64,000 bases of DNA from CAG-217 sp963605415 (GCA_963605415.1 CAVCUL010000010.1:10339-74338), one strand, 5' to 3'. Positions 33,250 to 41,391 are shown, counted from the stretch's first letter. The notes: a model not told the origin generated them from the sequence alone. Program-made: numbers and translations.

Positions 33250-33560
33250 CAGACCGAGAGAAAGCGAGATAAATTTCGTTTTTTGCGAGCGGGTGCCGTT
33301 AATTTCACTCGCTACGAAACAGTCCACCGGACTGTTTCTCCCAAATGCTAACGCATTTGGAGCCTCGTGTCTCTTGCGCTACGCGCAATTCACTCCCCCG
33401 AGCAAAAGACGAAAAGCGCCAAAAGCGGCTTGAACTGGATGTTCAAGCCGCTTTTTCAAATCAATAGCGATACTAAATACTCGCGGCAGGAGCAAGCCCC
33501 TGCCCTACGAAATATTTATTAAATTCTTTATAACAGGCGCGGTTTAGCCGCTTTATCGAC
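33250..33560 (-). repeat. Hairpin-rich repeat, family B, right inverted copy
   Basis: 311 bp, reverse complement of 26510-26822, filling most of the 407 bases between the surface protein and the next gene. Differences are concentrated in the half nearer 33560. There the hairpin GGCAGGGGCTTGCTCCTGCC replaces GGCCGGGGCTTGCTCCGGCC, and AAGCGGCTTGAAC/GTTCAAGCCGCTT replaces the T-A pair form: both keep base pairing. Confidence 0.9.
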
Positions 33561-33603
33561 AGTCTGAGCGCAGTCCGGATGGACTGCGATTTCTTTATGA
33601 CTT

Positions 33604-34476
33604 TTAATCCCGGCGGGTCAGCCAAGCGCCGGTGAGCATCAGGTGCACCAGCAAAATGACGATGAGGAGCGCCAGCGCCAGCACCGTCAGGAACGGCACG
33701 GACACGATCACCAGCCCATGCAGATAGGTGCCCAGGTTCTCCGGGCACACCAGCGGGCCGTTCGCTTTGATCCGGTCCCATTTTTTGGTGATCCCCCGCA
33801 CGGCGATGATAAAGAACAGCACAAAGCCGATCACAATGGCGATCTTGGCCCGCGCCGCAATGCTGCTTGCCGTGGCGCTGTCACCGGCGGTCTTGGTTCC
33901 CAGGGCTGCGCCGGAGATCATGGACAGGGGCACCACAGAGCCAAGGCAGATCAAGAGCGACAGATAGCTCAGTACCGCATACACCCGGTGGATCACCGGC
34001 AGCGCCCGGTTCCAGCGCTGGACCTTGGCTTCTTCCAAGGTGGGCACCTCGGCCTTTTCCAGCTTGTTCACCCGGTGCAGGTATGCCAAATTGACGATGT
34101 TATAGACCACCGTTACCAGCAGCACGGCGGCAATGCTGATGAGGGACGCCAGCAGCAGTCCGCCGCCAATGCGGCAAAAGCGGTCAAAGTCGTAGGCCTT
34201 GCCCAGCAGGGCAGCCATGGCCTTGTCGATCTTGAAATTCTGAATAACGGAGCCGATCACCCCATAGGCGAATTGGTAGAGACTGTAGCCGTTCGGCGCA
34301 GCCGCGTCCACCCACTGACTGCCGGTGCGCAGGGTGTGCTGCAAGGCCAAAAGACCGTAGGTGCCTGCCCCGGCCAGGGCGGTGGAGAAGATGAGATTTT
34401 GCGTCAGGGCGCTGCCCTTGTTGATATAAACCGGCCGTTCCCGGTTTTGCAGGACGGCTGCTTGCTCGCTTGCCAT
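33604..34476 (-). CDS. Polytopic membrane protein, function unknown
   Basis: 290 residues with five or six predicted membrane helices (about 28-47, 103-128, 163-190, 210-235, 262-287). A charged loop between helices 2 and 3 reads LHRVNKLEKAEVPTLEEAKV. No enzyme motif is seen. ATG 34476 has AAGGAG about 9 bases upstream. It has its own promoter (34509-34537) and sits just outside the family B repeat. I do not recognise the family. Confidence 0.65.
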   Translation of the reverse strand: MASEQAAVLQNRERPVYINKGSALTQNLIFSTALAGAGTYGLLALQHTLRTGSQWVDAAAPNGYSLYQFAYGVIGSVIQNFKIDKAMAALLGKAYDFDRFCRIGGGLLLASLISIAAVLLVTVVYNIVNLAYLHRVNKLEKAEVPTLEEAKVQRWNRALPVIHRVYAVLSYLSLLICLGSVVPLSMISGAALGTKTAGDSATASSIAARAKIAIVIGFVLFFIIAVRGITKKWDRIKANGPLVCPENLGTYLHGLVIVSVPFLTVLALALLIVILLVHLMLTGAWLTRRD

Positions 34477-34508
34477 AGGGGGTTCTCCTTTGCCTTTTTC
34501 TTGCGGAT

Positions 34509-34537
34509 ATTTTAGCATTTTTGCCTGGTATCGTCAA
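34509..34537 (-). promoter_or_regulatory. Promoter of the 33604-34476 gene
   Basis: On the reverse strand TTGACG (34537-34532), 17 bases, TAAAAT (34514-34509). Confidence 0.65.
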
Positions 34538-34629
34538 GCCGGTGGGGCGAAAACTGCCCTTTCAGCAGCCGGGCAAAGGTCTCAATATAGTAGCCGAACG
34601 CGGCGGAGTGACGGCGCGCATATTATAAT

Positions 34630-34670
34630 AGGTATAAAAAAGGACTTTGGCCGCTTGGTCAAAGTCCTTT
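34630..34670 (-). terminator. Terminator of the GPH transporter gene
   Basis: AAAGGACTTTG (34639-34649) pairs perfectly with CAAAGTCCTTT (34660-34670); on the reverse strand a T-run follows. Confidence 0.8.
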
Positions 34671-34700
34671 GCTTTTGCTTATCGCTTTTGTTTTTCGATT

Positions 34701-36665
34701 TTAAGCCTCTGCGGCTACCGGCTCGCTTTCAAAAATGGTCTCCCAGTGGGTGTAGTATTCCAGCTGCTTGACCAGCTTGCGGGCCTGAATGTAATTGTAG
34801 GCTTTCTTATGGAAGCGGTCCAGCTCTTTGGACGCCTCCCGCATGGCCTGCGCCTTGGCTTTGGCAGCCTCTTTGGTGCTCTCGTTCATGGCTTTGGCGG
34901 CGTTGTATTGATCCATGGTAGGCTCGCTGATCCCGTACAGCTCCTCCACCGTGTGGCTCAGCAGTTCTTTTGCCTTTTCCACTCGGCGCTGCATGGCCTG
35001 GTCGTCAAAGCGGTTCTTCTCGTCCTTGATGATCTGCAGGCCCTTGATCTTGCGCTTGATCTGCCGCTTCTCTTTGCCGGTGGCAGCGGGCAGCTGCGCT
35101 TCCAGCTCTTCCAGCTGGGTAAGGGCGCCGGCGTAGATCTGCTTGGCCTCTTCCAGCTGGCCGGCAGATAGGGCGCCGGTGGCGTAGTCCTCTAGTGCGG
35201 CGCGGATTTTCAGCACCCCAATGTGGCCCTCGTGGTCCTCCTCAGTGAGGGTGTACATGGTGGTAAAGGGGATCAGCGACAGCACATAGCCCACAATGGC
35301 CAGCAGAATCATACCCTTGGAGATGGGCTCACGGAAGCTGGCTTTGTACAGATCGTCGTAGTTGTTGGTCAGCCCGTAGGTGTTCTGCATCAGCACGGTG
35401 TTGGTCAGGTAGGTAACGCCCATGCCGATAAAGGTGCCGATAAAGGTCACAAACTGGCCCATCAGCCCCTCCAGTCGCTCACCGGTCTTGTATTGTTGGT
35501 AATCCAGCACATCGGCGTTCATGGCGCCGTCGGTGATCAGCGTAAAGGTGGAGAAAAAACCACGCAGCCAGGTGAAGGCAAACAGTACCCAAATCTGGTC
35601 AATAAACACATACATTCCAGCCCAGCAGATCACGCTGCCCAGGATATACATAATAAACAGATTGCGCTTGCCGATTTTGCGAATCAGCAGCGGCGCCAGC
35701 AGCATAGCCGGGGTGGCCGCCGCGCCCAAAATGGTGGTCAGGGTACCGTTGAGCACGCCCTGCTGCTGGGTGCTTAGTCCCAGCACATCTTTAATACCGT
35801 AGTAGAAGTACCAGGTGGTCACGCTGCCAACGCCGCTTTGCAGCAGAATCAGCCAACCGGTAATGGAGCGGGCCCACTGGTATTTGTTTTGGATCCCGGC
35901 GCCGATCCCCTTAAAGAACGGCACCTTGGGGGTGTAGTCCTTGGCAACGATAATGCGCTCCTTGGTGCCGGTATAACTGAACAGACCGATCAGTGCACCG
36001 CCGATGCCGAAGATGGGCATAATGATTCGGTAGGCGTTAATATGCTCCAGCCCGCCGGTAAAGCCCGCCAAAATGGGCACCAAAAATCCGAGAATGGTGG
36101 GTGCCAGGGAGTAGATAAAGGTGGAAATGGTGATCACATCGGCCCGCTCGGTGGAGTTGGGGCTCATTACCTGTACCAGGGTGGTGTAGGCCTGGTCGTA
36201 GAATGGGTAGCACAGCTGCAACAGCTCGTAGGTGATAAATAGTGCCCACAGCTTTTGGTTATAGCTCATACTCTCAAAGGGCAGGAATGCAAAGCCGGTG
36301 AGCAAAATACCGCTGGGTATGCCGGTATAGAGCAGATAGGGCCGGAACTTGCCCTTGCTGGAGCGGGTGTTGTCAATAAGCATGCCCCTAAGCGGCACTA
36401 AGAAGATACCGATGATGGTGGCGATCATGGTCAGCTTGACCAAATCGCCGTTCTTCAGTCCCAAAGCGGAGCCGGCCAGCAGACTGGTGGCAGACAGCCC
36501 AATGTACCAGGCAGTGTAGATCACGAACTTTACGCCGATACCGCCTACGCTGTACGCGGCGATCTCCTTGTACGGTACATAGCGCCCCTCCGGCGGCGTG
36601 GTCCAGTGGGTCTTTACCGAGGACACCAGGTCTTTGACCTTGGCGCCCAGCTTCTTTTCTTTCAT
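34701..36665 (-). CDS. GPH-family sugar:cation symporter-like MFS protein with long C-terminal tail
   Basis: 654 residues. Residues 1-475 carry twelve membrane helices with GPH features: VPLRGMLIDNTRSSKGKFRP (family loop between helices 2 and 3), YPFYDQAYTTLVQVMSPN, and LITDGAMNADVLDYQQYKTG. The last 170-180 residues are cytoplasmic, Glu/Lys/Ala-rich and mostly helical (LEEAKQIYAGALTQLEELEA, GKEKRQIKRKIKG, AKAMNESTKEAAKAKAQ), longer than the usual family end and lacking a PTS IIA signature. It likely imports a glycoside. ATG 36665 is preferred, with AGGGGGA upstream; earlier in-frame codons lie in the promoter. Confidence 0.87.
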   Translation of the reverse strand: MKEKKLGAKVKDLVSSVKTHWTTPPEGRYVPYKEIAAYSVGGIGVKFVIYTAWYIGLSATSLLAGSALGLKNGDLVKLTMIATIIGIFLVPLRGMLIDNTRSSKGKFRPYLLYTGIPSGILLTGFAFLPFESMSYNQKLWALFITYELLQLCYPFYDQAYTTLVQVMSPNSTERADVITISTFIYSLAPTILGFLVPILAGFTGGLEHINAYRIIMPIFGIGGALIGLFSYTGTKERIIVAKDYTPKVPFFKGIGAGIQNKYQWARSITGWLILLQSGVGSVTTWYFYYGIKDVLGLSTQQQGVLNGTLTTILGAAATPAMLLAPLLIRKIGKRNLFIMYILGSVICWAGMYVFIDQIWVLFAFTWLRGFFSTFTLITDGAMNADVLDYQQYKTGERLEGLMGQFVTFIGTFIGMGVTYLTNTVLMQNTYGLTNNYDDLYKASFREPISKGMILLAIVGYVLSLIPFTTMYTLTEEDHEGHIGVLKIRAALEDYATGALSAGQLEEAKQIYAGALTQLEELEAQLPAATGKEKRQIKRKIKGLQIIKDEKNRFDDQAMQRRVEKAKELLSHTVEELYGISEPTMDQYNAAKAMNESTKEAAKAKAQAMREASKELDRFHKKAYNYIQARKLVKQLEYYTHWETIFESEPVAAEA

Positions 36666-36719
36666 AGTGTCCCCCTTCAATGCCGGTAATGCTTTATGCG
36701 AATTACACAGATTTACTAC

Positions 36720-36748
36720 ATTATAGCACAGTATTTTGGGCAAAGCAA
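36720..36748 (-). promoter_or_regulatory. Promoter of the GPH transporter gene
   Basis: On the reverse strand TTGCTT (36748-36743), 17 bases, perfect TATAAT (36725-36720). Confidence 0.7.
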
Positions 36749-36823
36749 CCAATATCTTGCCAAAGCTTTTGTGCATATTGAATTGTTAAGATCCGGGAAA
36801 GTTCCTTGACAACAAAAGAAAAC

Positions 36824-36965
36824 GGTTATAAAACGAAAATGAAAAACAAAGAAAGCGTTTTGGATAACCGATATACACAAAGAATTTACGAAATGAGAAA
36901 ATGGCTCCCACATTGTTGTTGAAATGGATAAAGAGAGGAGGTGGGTACCGTTTATTCTCATTTTA
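36824..36965 (+). other. Structured A+T-rich intergenic element
   Basis: In the 557-base gap between the transporter and the DUF2798 gene, two long imperfect hairpins occur. One pairs CGGTTAT-AAAACG (36824 region) with CGTTTT-GG-ATAACCG (ending near 36871). The other pairs AAATGAGAA, GG and CCCAC (36889-36913) with GTGGG, CC and TTCTCATTT (36931-36962). No convincing ORF is present. Strand is unknown; a non-coding RNA or a regulatory DNA structure is possible. Confidence 0.35.
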
Positions 36966-37062
36966 TAAAAATAAATTTATAATTATGTGTAAAAGAGTAC
37001 CTATATGAGTAAGCGAAAAATCATGTCCCTATTACTGCATTGCGGTTTTTGCTTTTTAGGGC

Positions 37063-37091
37063 TTGCAATTTTGGACGGGGTGTGGTAAAAT
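37063..37091 (+). promoter_or_regulatory. Promoter of the DUF2798 gene
   Basis: TTGCAA (37063-37068), 17 bases, TAAAAT (37086-37091), about 130 bases before the start codon. Confidence 0.65.
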
Positions 37092-37149
37092 ACGCCAAAC
37101 AACGAAATACGGGTTTGATTGGAAACGCACCTTTCTTTGGAGGATAACG

Positions 37150-37200
37150 AACAACACCGCTACGGCTGGGCAGCCGCACGCCGGTGTTGTTTTTATTTTT
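37150..37200 (+). terminator. Leader terminator ahead of DUF2798 gene
   Basis: AACAACACCG (37150-37159) pairs with CGGTGTTGTT (37182-37191), with an inner CGGCT/AGCCG stem, followed by TTTATTTTT. It lies between the promoter and the gene's ATG, so most transcripts may stop here unless read-through is induced. Confidence 0.65.
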
Positions 37201-37222
37201 ACTTTAGGAAGGAGCATTTTTT

Positions 37223-37714
37223 ATGCCGCAAACCAAATTTCAAGATTTTATTTACACACTGATTATGGTGCCGGTGATGGTGTATGCCATGGTGTGCTAC
37301 AACATCGCTATGGACATGGGCGGGCTGAGTAATGTTGTATTCCGTGCAGCTCTGTCGGAGCTGCCGCTGATGTGCCTGATCGCCTTTGTGCTGGAGTTTT
37401 TCTTCATCGGGCGCGTGGCGCAAAAGCTGGCCTTTCGTCTGGTGCGCCCGGAGCGGGACGCGCCGGTGCTGATCACTACCACCATCTCCGCCGTGATCGT
37501 GTGCCTAATGTGCCCGGTTATGAGCTTGGCAGCGTCCTTACTGTTTAATTTCAGCAGTTGGGGCGAGGCCTTTGCCCGCTGGGTGCAGATCTGGTTTTGC
37601 AATTTTCCCATGGCGCTGCTGTACCAGCTGTTTTTTGCCGGACCGCTGGTGCGCTTTATCTTCCGCCTGCTGTTCAAAAAGCAGTTGGCGCGGCAAAACC
37701 AAAAGGCAGAATAA
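37223..37714 (+). CDS. DUF2798-family membrane protein
   Basis: 163 residues with four membrane helices in two similar halves, each with a short helical pair: TLIMVPVMVYAMVCYNIAMD with ELPLMCLIAFVLEFFFIGRVAQ, and TTISAVIVCLMCPVMSLAASLLF with WVQIWFCNFPMALLYQLFFAGPLVR split by the loop. The FFIGRVAQKLAFRLV and FAGPLVRFIFRLLF endings are characteristic of DUF2798. Function of the family is unknown to me. GGAAGGAG precedes the ATG. Its leader carries an intrinsic terminator, hinting at attenuation. Confidence 0.8.
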   Translation: MPQTKFQDFIYTLIMVPVMVYAMVCYNIAMDMGGLSNVVFRAALSELPLMCLIAFVLEFFFIGRVAQKLAFRLVRPERDAPVLITTTISAVIVCLMCPVMSLAASLLFNFSSWGEAFARWVQIWFCNFPMALLYQLFFAGPLVRFIFRLLFKKQLARQNQKAE

Positions 37715-37718
37715 GAAT

Positions 37719-37752
37719 GAACCGCAGTGCCAAGTGCATTGCGGTTCTTTTG
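37719..37752. terminator. Intrinsic terminator between convergent genes
   Basis: GAACCGCAGTGC (37719-37730) pairs with GCATTGCGGTTC (37736-37747), then TTTT. Confidence 0.7.
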
Positions 37753-37761
37753 CGTTATGAT

Positions 37762-38460
37762 TTATTTTTCTGCCCTGGCGGCGGATTTTTTGTCCCCTTT
37801 GGTGCGCAGCACGATCATAAAGATCATGCCCACGATACCGCCTACGGCGTTCATCATCATATCCGTCATGGTATCCACCAGGCCGATGTAGCCGTACTCG
37901 CCGTGGTACTTGGCCAGGTCAAACATGGCCGTTTCCGGCCCGGGCTTGGCCAGTTGCAGGTTGGTGCCGTGGAGGGTGTCCATCAGGAACTCGTAAAACT
38001 CCCACCCGGCGGCGATGGTCACGGCGAACATCAGGCCAAATATAGCGGCCAGGGTCACGGCGCAGGGGCCTTTTTTGCGCTGAATGATCCGGGCAAAGTC
38101 AAATCCAAAGGCGGCGCACACAAAGCCGGACAGCAGGTGCATAAAATCGTCAAAGTGAGCCAGCTTGTCAAACAGGCTCAGGTAGGAGCCAAACACAATG
38201 CCGATAAAAATAATGACATTCAGCAGGGTTTGGGACAGGGGCGGCACTTCTTCAATAAACGAGCCGTTGCCAAAGATCTGGAACAGGTCCCACAAATGGG
38301 TGAAGATAAAGCAAAATATGCTCTCAAACCCCATGACCAGATCGCCGTGGATAAAGGAATATCCGGCACAGATGAGCATAGCCAGGCGCACCAGCAGCCA
38401 AAAGGCCAGCTGCACCTTGGGGATCTTGGAGATCGGGTCTTTTTTGATTTGATAGGCCAT
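37762..38460 (-). CDS. Polytopic membrane protein, DUF2238-like
   Basis: 232 residues with six or seven membrane helices. Segments FDDFMHLLSGFVCAAFGFDFA and IAAGWEFYEFLMDTLHGTNL with DTMTDMMMNAVGGIVGMIFM resemble the YjdF/DUF2238 membrane family, which keeps the conserved D, H, E and DxxxD positions inside helices. Role unknown. ATG 38460 is used because AAAGGACG lies upstream; the next in-frame ATG at 38514 has none. Confidence 0.65.
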   Translation of the reverse strand: MAYQIKKDPISKIPKVQLAFWLLVRLAMLICAGYSFIHGDLVMGFESIFCFIFTHLWDLFQIFGNGSFIEEVPPLSQTLLNVIIFIGIVFGSYLSLFDKLAHFDDFMHLLSGFVCAAFGFDFARIIQRKKGPCAVTLAAIFGLMFAVTIAAGWEFYEFLMDTLHGTNLQLAKPGPETAMFDLAKYHGEYGYIGLVDTMTDMMMNAVGGIVGMIFMIVLRTKGDKKSAARAEK

Positions 38461-38563
38461 AATCGTCGTCCTTTTTCTTTTGTATCGCTCTTTATCATAC
38501 CATAGATGGGCCAAAAGTCAAACCCGGGTTTATAAATTAAGTATAAAATCTTTTTGCCTTTTG

Positions 38564-38592
38564 TTGAGCCGAGGCAGGGGGTCTGCTATAAT
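38564..38592 (+). promoter_or_regulatory. Promoter of acyl-CoA synthetase-like gene
   Basis: TTGAGC (38564-38569), 17 bases, perfect TATAAT (38587-38592). Confidence 0.65.
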
Positions 38593-38625
38593 AGACGGAA
38601 ATTAAGATGAAAAAGGAGCGTTCTC

Positions 38626-40302
38626 ATGATCGAATATACCACCAAATACGACGTGCGCAAGACCATGTATCAGAAGTTTGCGGACTCTGTGGTCAAGCGC
38701 GGCGACAAGCCCTGCTTTTACTATTATAACAATATGCTCACCTGGAACCAGGTGGCGGATTTGGTAGACGCCTGCGCCGCCGGTATGCTGGCAAGCGGTG
38801 TGCGCCAGGGCGATCGGGTGATCATCTGTGCCCCCAATATGCCCCAGTGCATTGTTGCGATTTATGCGGTCAATAAGATCGGCGCCGTGGCGTCTATGCT
38901 GCACCCGCTGTCTGTGGCCAGCGAGGCCAAATATGCGGTAGACCTGGTGGGCGCCAAATTTGCTTTTTGCTTTGATGTGTCGGAGAAGGCCTTTGCCGGT
39001 ATGGACCTGACCTTGGTAAAGTGCAAGACCGCGTCTTACTTCCCCAAGACGCCCTACGGCTGGATCGCCAACGCCATGTATAAGAAGAAGATTAAGGGCA
39101 AGACCGCCCCGGCTGTGGGCGTGACCCGCTTTTATGAGTGGTCGGACTTCTTAAAGCAGGGCCGGGCATATATCGCCAAGAACGGCAACCCGGAACCGGC
39201 CACCGATCCCCAGGCCACCGCTGCCATTATGATGACCGGCGGCACCACCGGCAATCCCAAGGGCGTAATGCTCTCCAGTGAGGCCATCAACAACCTGTCT
39301 TATGAGCTGGTGGATGTGGTGGAGGACACCATTAAGATCGATCTGGATCCGGACCACGACGCCATGCTGACCGCACTGCCGGTGTTCCACGGCTTTGGCT
39401 TTGCCCTTTGTATGCATGTGTCCATGTGCGTGGGTATGCCCCAGTCCCTGTGGCCCCAGTTTGACGCCAAGATGTGCTCAGACGCCATTCGCAAGTACCA
39501 TATCAACTATATCTTTGGCGTGCCGGATTTCTTTGAGAAGGTGTACAAGGCCGGCTACCTGAAGGGCGTGGATATGAGCACCATGAAGCTTATCGGCTCC
39601 GGCGGCGATGTGGTGCCCTATTCCTTAACGGAGAAGATGGACCGCCTGCTCCACGAGAACGGCTCCAAGTTCCACTTTGTGTCCGGCTACGGCCTGACCG
39701 AGTGTGTGACCGTGTGCAGCTTTACGGACCCCCGCCGAGAGGCGCCCCAGGGCTGTATCGGCGTGCCTACCTATAATATTGAAGTGATGACCGTAAAGCC
39801 CGGCACCACTGAGGAGGTAAAGGGCGAGGACGGCGAGCTGTGCGTCTACGGCCCCACCTTAATGCAGGGCTATTACCACGACCCGGAGGAGACCGCCAAA
39901 GTGCTGGTGGAGCACCCGGACGGCAAGGTTTGGCTGCATACCGGCGACATGTGCTTCATTGACGAAAAGGGCGATATTTACTACCGCCAGCGGCTGAAGC
40001 GGGTGTACAAGATCAGCGGCTACCTGGTGTATCCCTCCTTTATTGAGGAGAGCTACCGGGCCATGGCCGAGATCTATGACTGCTGCGTGATCGGCACCGG
40101 CGAGGAGGGCAAGACCCAGCTCAAGATGTTTGTGGTGCGTAATAAGAATTATGCCCACGACGACGAGGCCGCCCTGACGGAGAAGATTCACCAGTTCGGT
40201 ATGCAGAACCTGTCCAAATGGTCCGTGCCCCGTGAGATCGAGTACATTGACGCCCTGCCCCGTACCAAGATCGGCAAGGTAGACTTCAAGGTGCTGAAAT
40301 AA
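38626..40302 (+). CDS. AMP-forming acyl-CoA synthetase/ligase family protein
   Basis: 558 residues. Adenylate-forming superfamily: P-loop MMTGGTTGNPKGVMLSSEA near residue 202, YGLTECVTVCSF (A5), LHTGDMCFIDEKGDIYYRQR (A7-A8 with the ATP-binding Asp and Arg), and catalytic-Lys end PRTKIGKVDF. It activates an acid as acyl-AMP and most likely joins it to CoA. Substrate is unclear; fatty or aromatic acids are possible. Single gene between its own promoter and terminator. Confidence 0.92.
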   Translation: MIEYTTKYDVRKTMYQKFADSVVKRGDKPCFYYYNNMLTWNQVADLVDACAAGMLASGVRQGDRVIICAPNMPQCIVAIYAVNKIGAVASMLHPLSVASEAKYAVDLVGAKFAFCFDVSEKAFAGMDLTLVKCKTASYFPKTPYGWIANAMYKKKIKGKTAPAVGVTRFYEWSDFLKQGRAYIAKNGNPEPATDPQATAAIMMTGGTTGNPKGVMLSSEAINNLSYELVDVVEDTIKIDLDPDHDAMLTALPVFHGFGFALCMHVSMCVGMPQSLWPQFDAKMCSDAIRKYHINYIFGVPDFFEKVYKAGYLKGVDMSTMKLIGSGGDVVPYSLTEKMDRLLHENGSKFHFVSGYGLTECVTVCSFTDPRREAPQGCIGVPTYNIEVMTVKPGTTEEVKGEDGELCVYGPTLMQGYYHDPEETAKVLVEHPDGKVWLHTGDMCFIDEKGDIYYRQRLKRVYKISGYLVYPSFIEESYRAMAEIYDCCVIGTGEEGKTQLKMFVVRNKNYAHDDEAALTEKIHQFGMQNLSKWSVPREIEYIDALPRTKIGKVDFKVLK

Positions 40303-40314
40303 AAGCGGATAGAT

Positions 40315-40346
40315 AAAAAGGACACCCGGTCGGGTGTCCTTTTTTG
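40315..40346 (+). terminator. Intrinsic terminator
   Basis: AAAAAGGACACCCG pairs perfectly with CGGGTGTCCTTTTT around a two-base loop; it can act in both directions. Confidence 0.85.
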
Positions 40347-40358
40347 GTGCCTTGCGGC

Positions 40359-41012
40359 TTATTTGCTCAGTTTGACGGTGGTAGTTACTTTGGTGTCGTC
40401 AAAGGACAGGAGCTGGCCCACTTCTACGGTTAAATCCGTTTTGGAGTCGGACAGTTTGTAGGCTTTAGTCACATCCTTTGTCACGCCGGGCTTGATCTTA
40501 ACATCCAGCCAGTCTGTCTCTTCGTTGGAGAGAACGGTAGTCTCCAACTGAATGCCGTCTTGGTACACCTCGTCCGTGCAGGCTACATCAAAGCTGATGG
40601 CGTCTTTGCTGTTGTTGGTAAAGCTGTACACAATTTTTACCGCGTCATTGCCCAGATAGTCCTTGCACAGGGTGGCCTTTTTGACCTTTACCGTGTAGTC
40701 GCCAATGTTGTTGCCGTTGCTGTCTGCCTTGGCGGCCATGGCGGTGGTGGTCTCTGTGGGGGTGGTGGCACCGTTGTCACTGCTGCCGCTGCCGCTGCCG
40801 CCGCCGCCAATGGTGCTTGCCAGTATAATAACAACGATAACGATGATCACCCAGAACCACCATTTTTTGTACACCGGCTTTTTCGGTTTGCCCTGCTGCG
40901 GCGGGTACGGCTGCTGCGGGGGATAGGGCTGGTAGCTGTTCTGTCCGGTGGGGTTGGTGTATTGGGGTTGCGGGGGTTGATTTTGGGGTTGATTTGGGTT
41001 GTATTGCTCCAT
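40359..41012 (-). CDS. DUF5067-domain membrane-anchored protein
   Basis: 217 residues. An N-terminal Pro/Gln/Tyr/Asn-rich cytoplasmic stretch (1-45) leads to one membrane helix, KWWFWVIIVIVVIILASTIG, then a Gly/Ser linker. The outer part has the DUF5067 pattern: DYTVKVKKATLCKDYLGNDA, VKIVYSFTNNSKDAISFDVA, IQLETTVLSNEETDWLDVKI and KAYKLSDSKTDLTVEV. Such domains are common in Clostridia with no known role. ATG 41012 follows AAGGAGG. Divergent from an XRE gene, with repeated ACATAAGTG elements in the shared control region. Confidence 0.75.
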   Translation of the reverse strand: MEQYNPNQPQNQPPQPQYTNPTGQNSYQPYPPQQPYPPQQGKPKKPVYKKWWFWVIIVIVVIILASTIGGGGSGSGSSDNGATTPTETTTAMAAKADSNGNNIGDYTVKVKKATLCKDYLGNDAVKIVYSFTNNSKDAISFDVACTDEVYQDGIQLETTVLSNEETDWLDVKIKPGVTKDVTKAYKLSDSKTDLTVEVGQLLSFDDTKVTTTVKLSK

Positions 41013-41052
41013 TGTGAGCCCTCCTTCTTTCACTTGGTATCTTCATAGTAAC

Positions 41053-41082
41053 ACATAAGTGCGCAAAATGTCAACATAAGTG
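41053..41082. promoter_or_regulatory. Tandem ACATAAGTG operator-like repeats
   Basis: ACATAAGTG occurs at 41053-41061 and 41074-41082, spaced 21 bp (two helical turns). The second overlaps the TTGACA -35 of the DUF5067 gene (41074-41069 on the reverse strand). Placement suits control by the divergent XRE protein. Confidence 0.5.
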
Positions 41083-41133
41083 TTCAAAGTCGGAAAAAAT
41101 TTCGCATACACTACTGATAAAGGAGTGTATGCT

Positions 41134-41382
41134 ATGTTTAATCCCACATTGGACCCGCAGCTGGTGGGCGAGGTGATCGCCGCCCGGCGCAAGGAGAAAG
41201 GCGTATCCCAGGAGGTGCTCAGCGGCCTGGCGGATATTGGGCGCACCCACCTGTCTGCTATTGAGCGGGGCGAGCGCAAGCCCACCTTGGAGACCCTCTA
41301 CCGCATTGCCTGTGCGCTGGATGTGCCCATGAGCGCGCTGGTGCTGGATATGGAGGCAGAGATGGCCCGCCGCCAAGGATAA
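41134..41382 (+). CDS. XRE-family regulator
   Basis: 82 residues. A single Cro/C1 helix-turn-helix: LVGEVIAARRKEKGVSQEVL, SGLADIGRTHLSAIERGERK, PTLETLYRIACALDVPMSAL. ATG 41134 has AAAGGAG 8 bases before it. Divergent from the DUF5067 gene and followed by a strong terminator. Control of its neighbour is inferred from the ACATAAGTG repeats. Confidence 0.87.
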   Translation: MFNPTLDPQLVGEVIAARRKEKGVSQEVLSGLADIGRTHLSAIERGERKPTLETLYRIACALDVPMSALVLDMEAEMARRQG

Positions 41383-41391
41383 ATCGGCAAA

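Noticed and set aside
34540..34630. Possible short coding remnant on the reverse strand
   Set aside because: A frame reading GYYIETFARLLKGQFSPHRL lacks a start and upstream continuation; too short to call.
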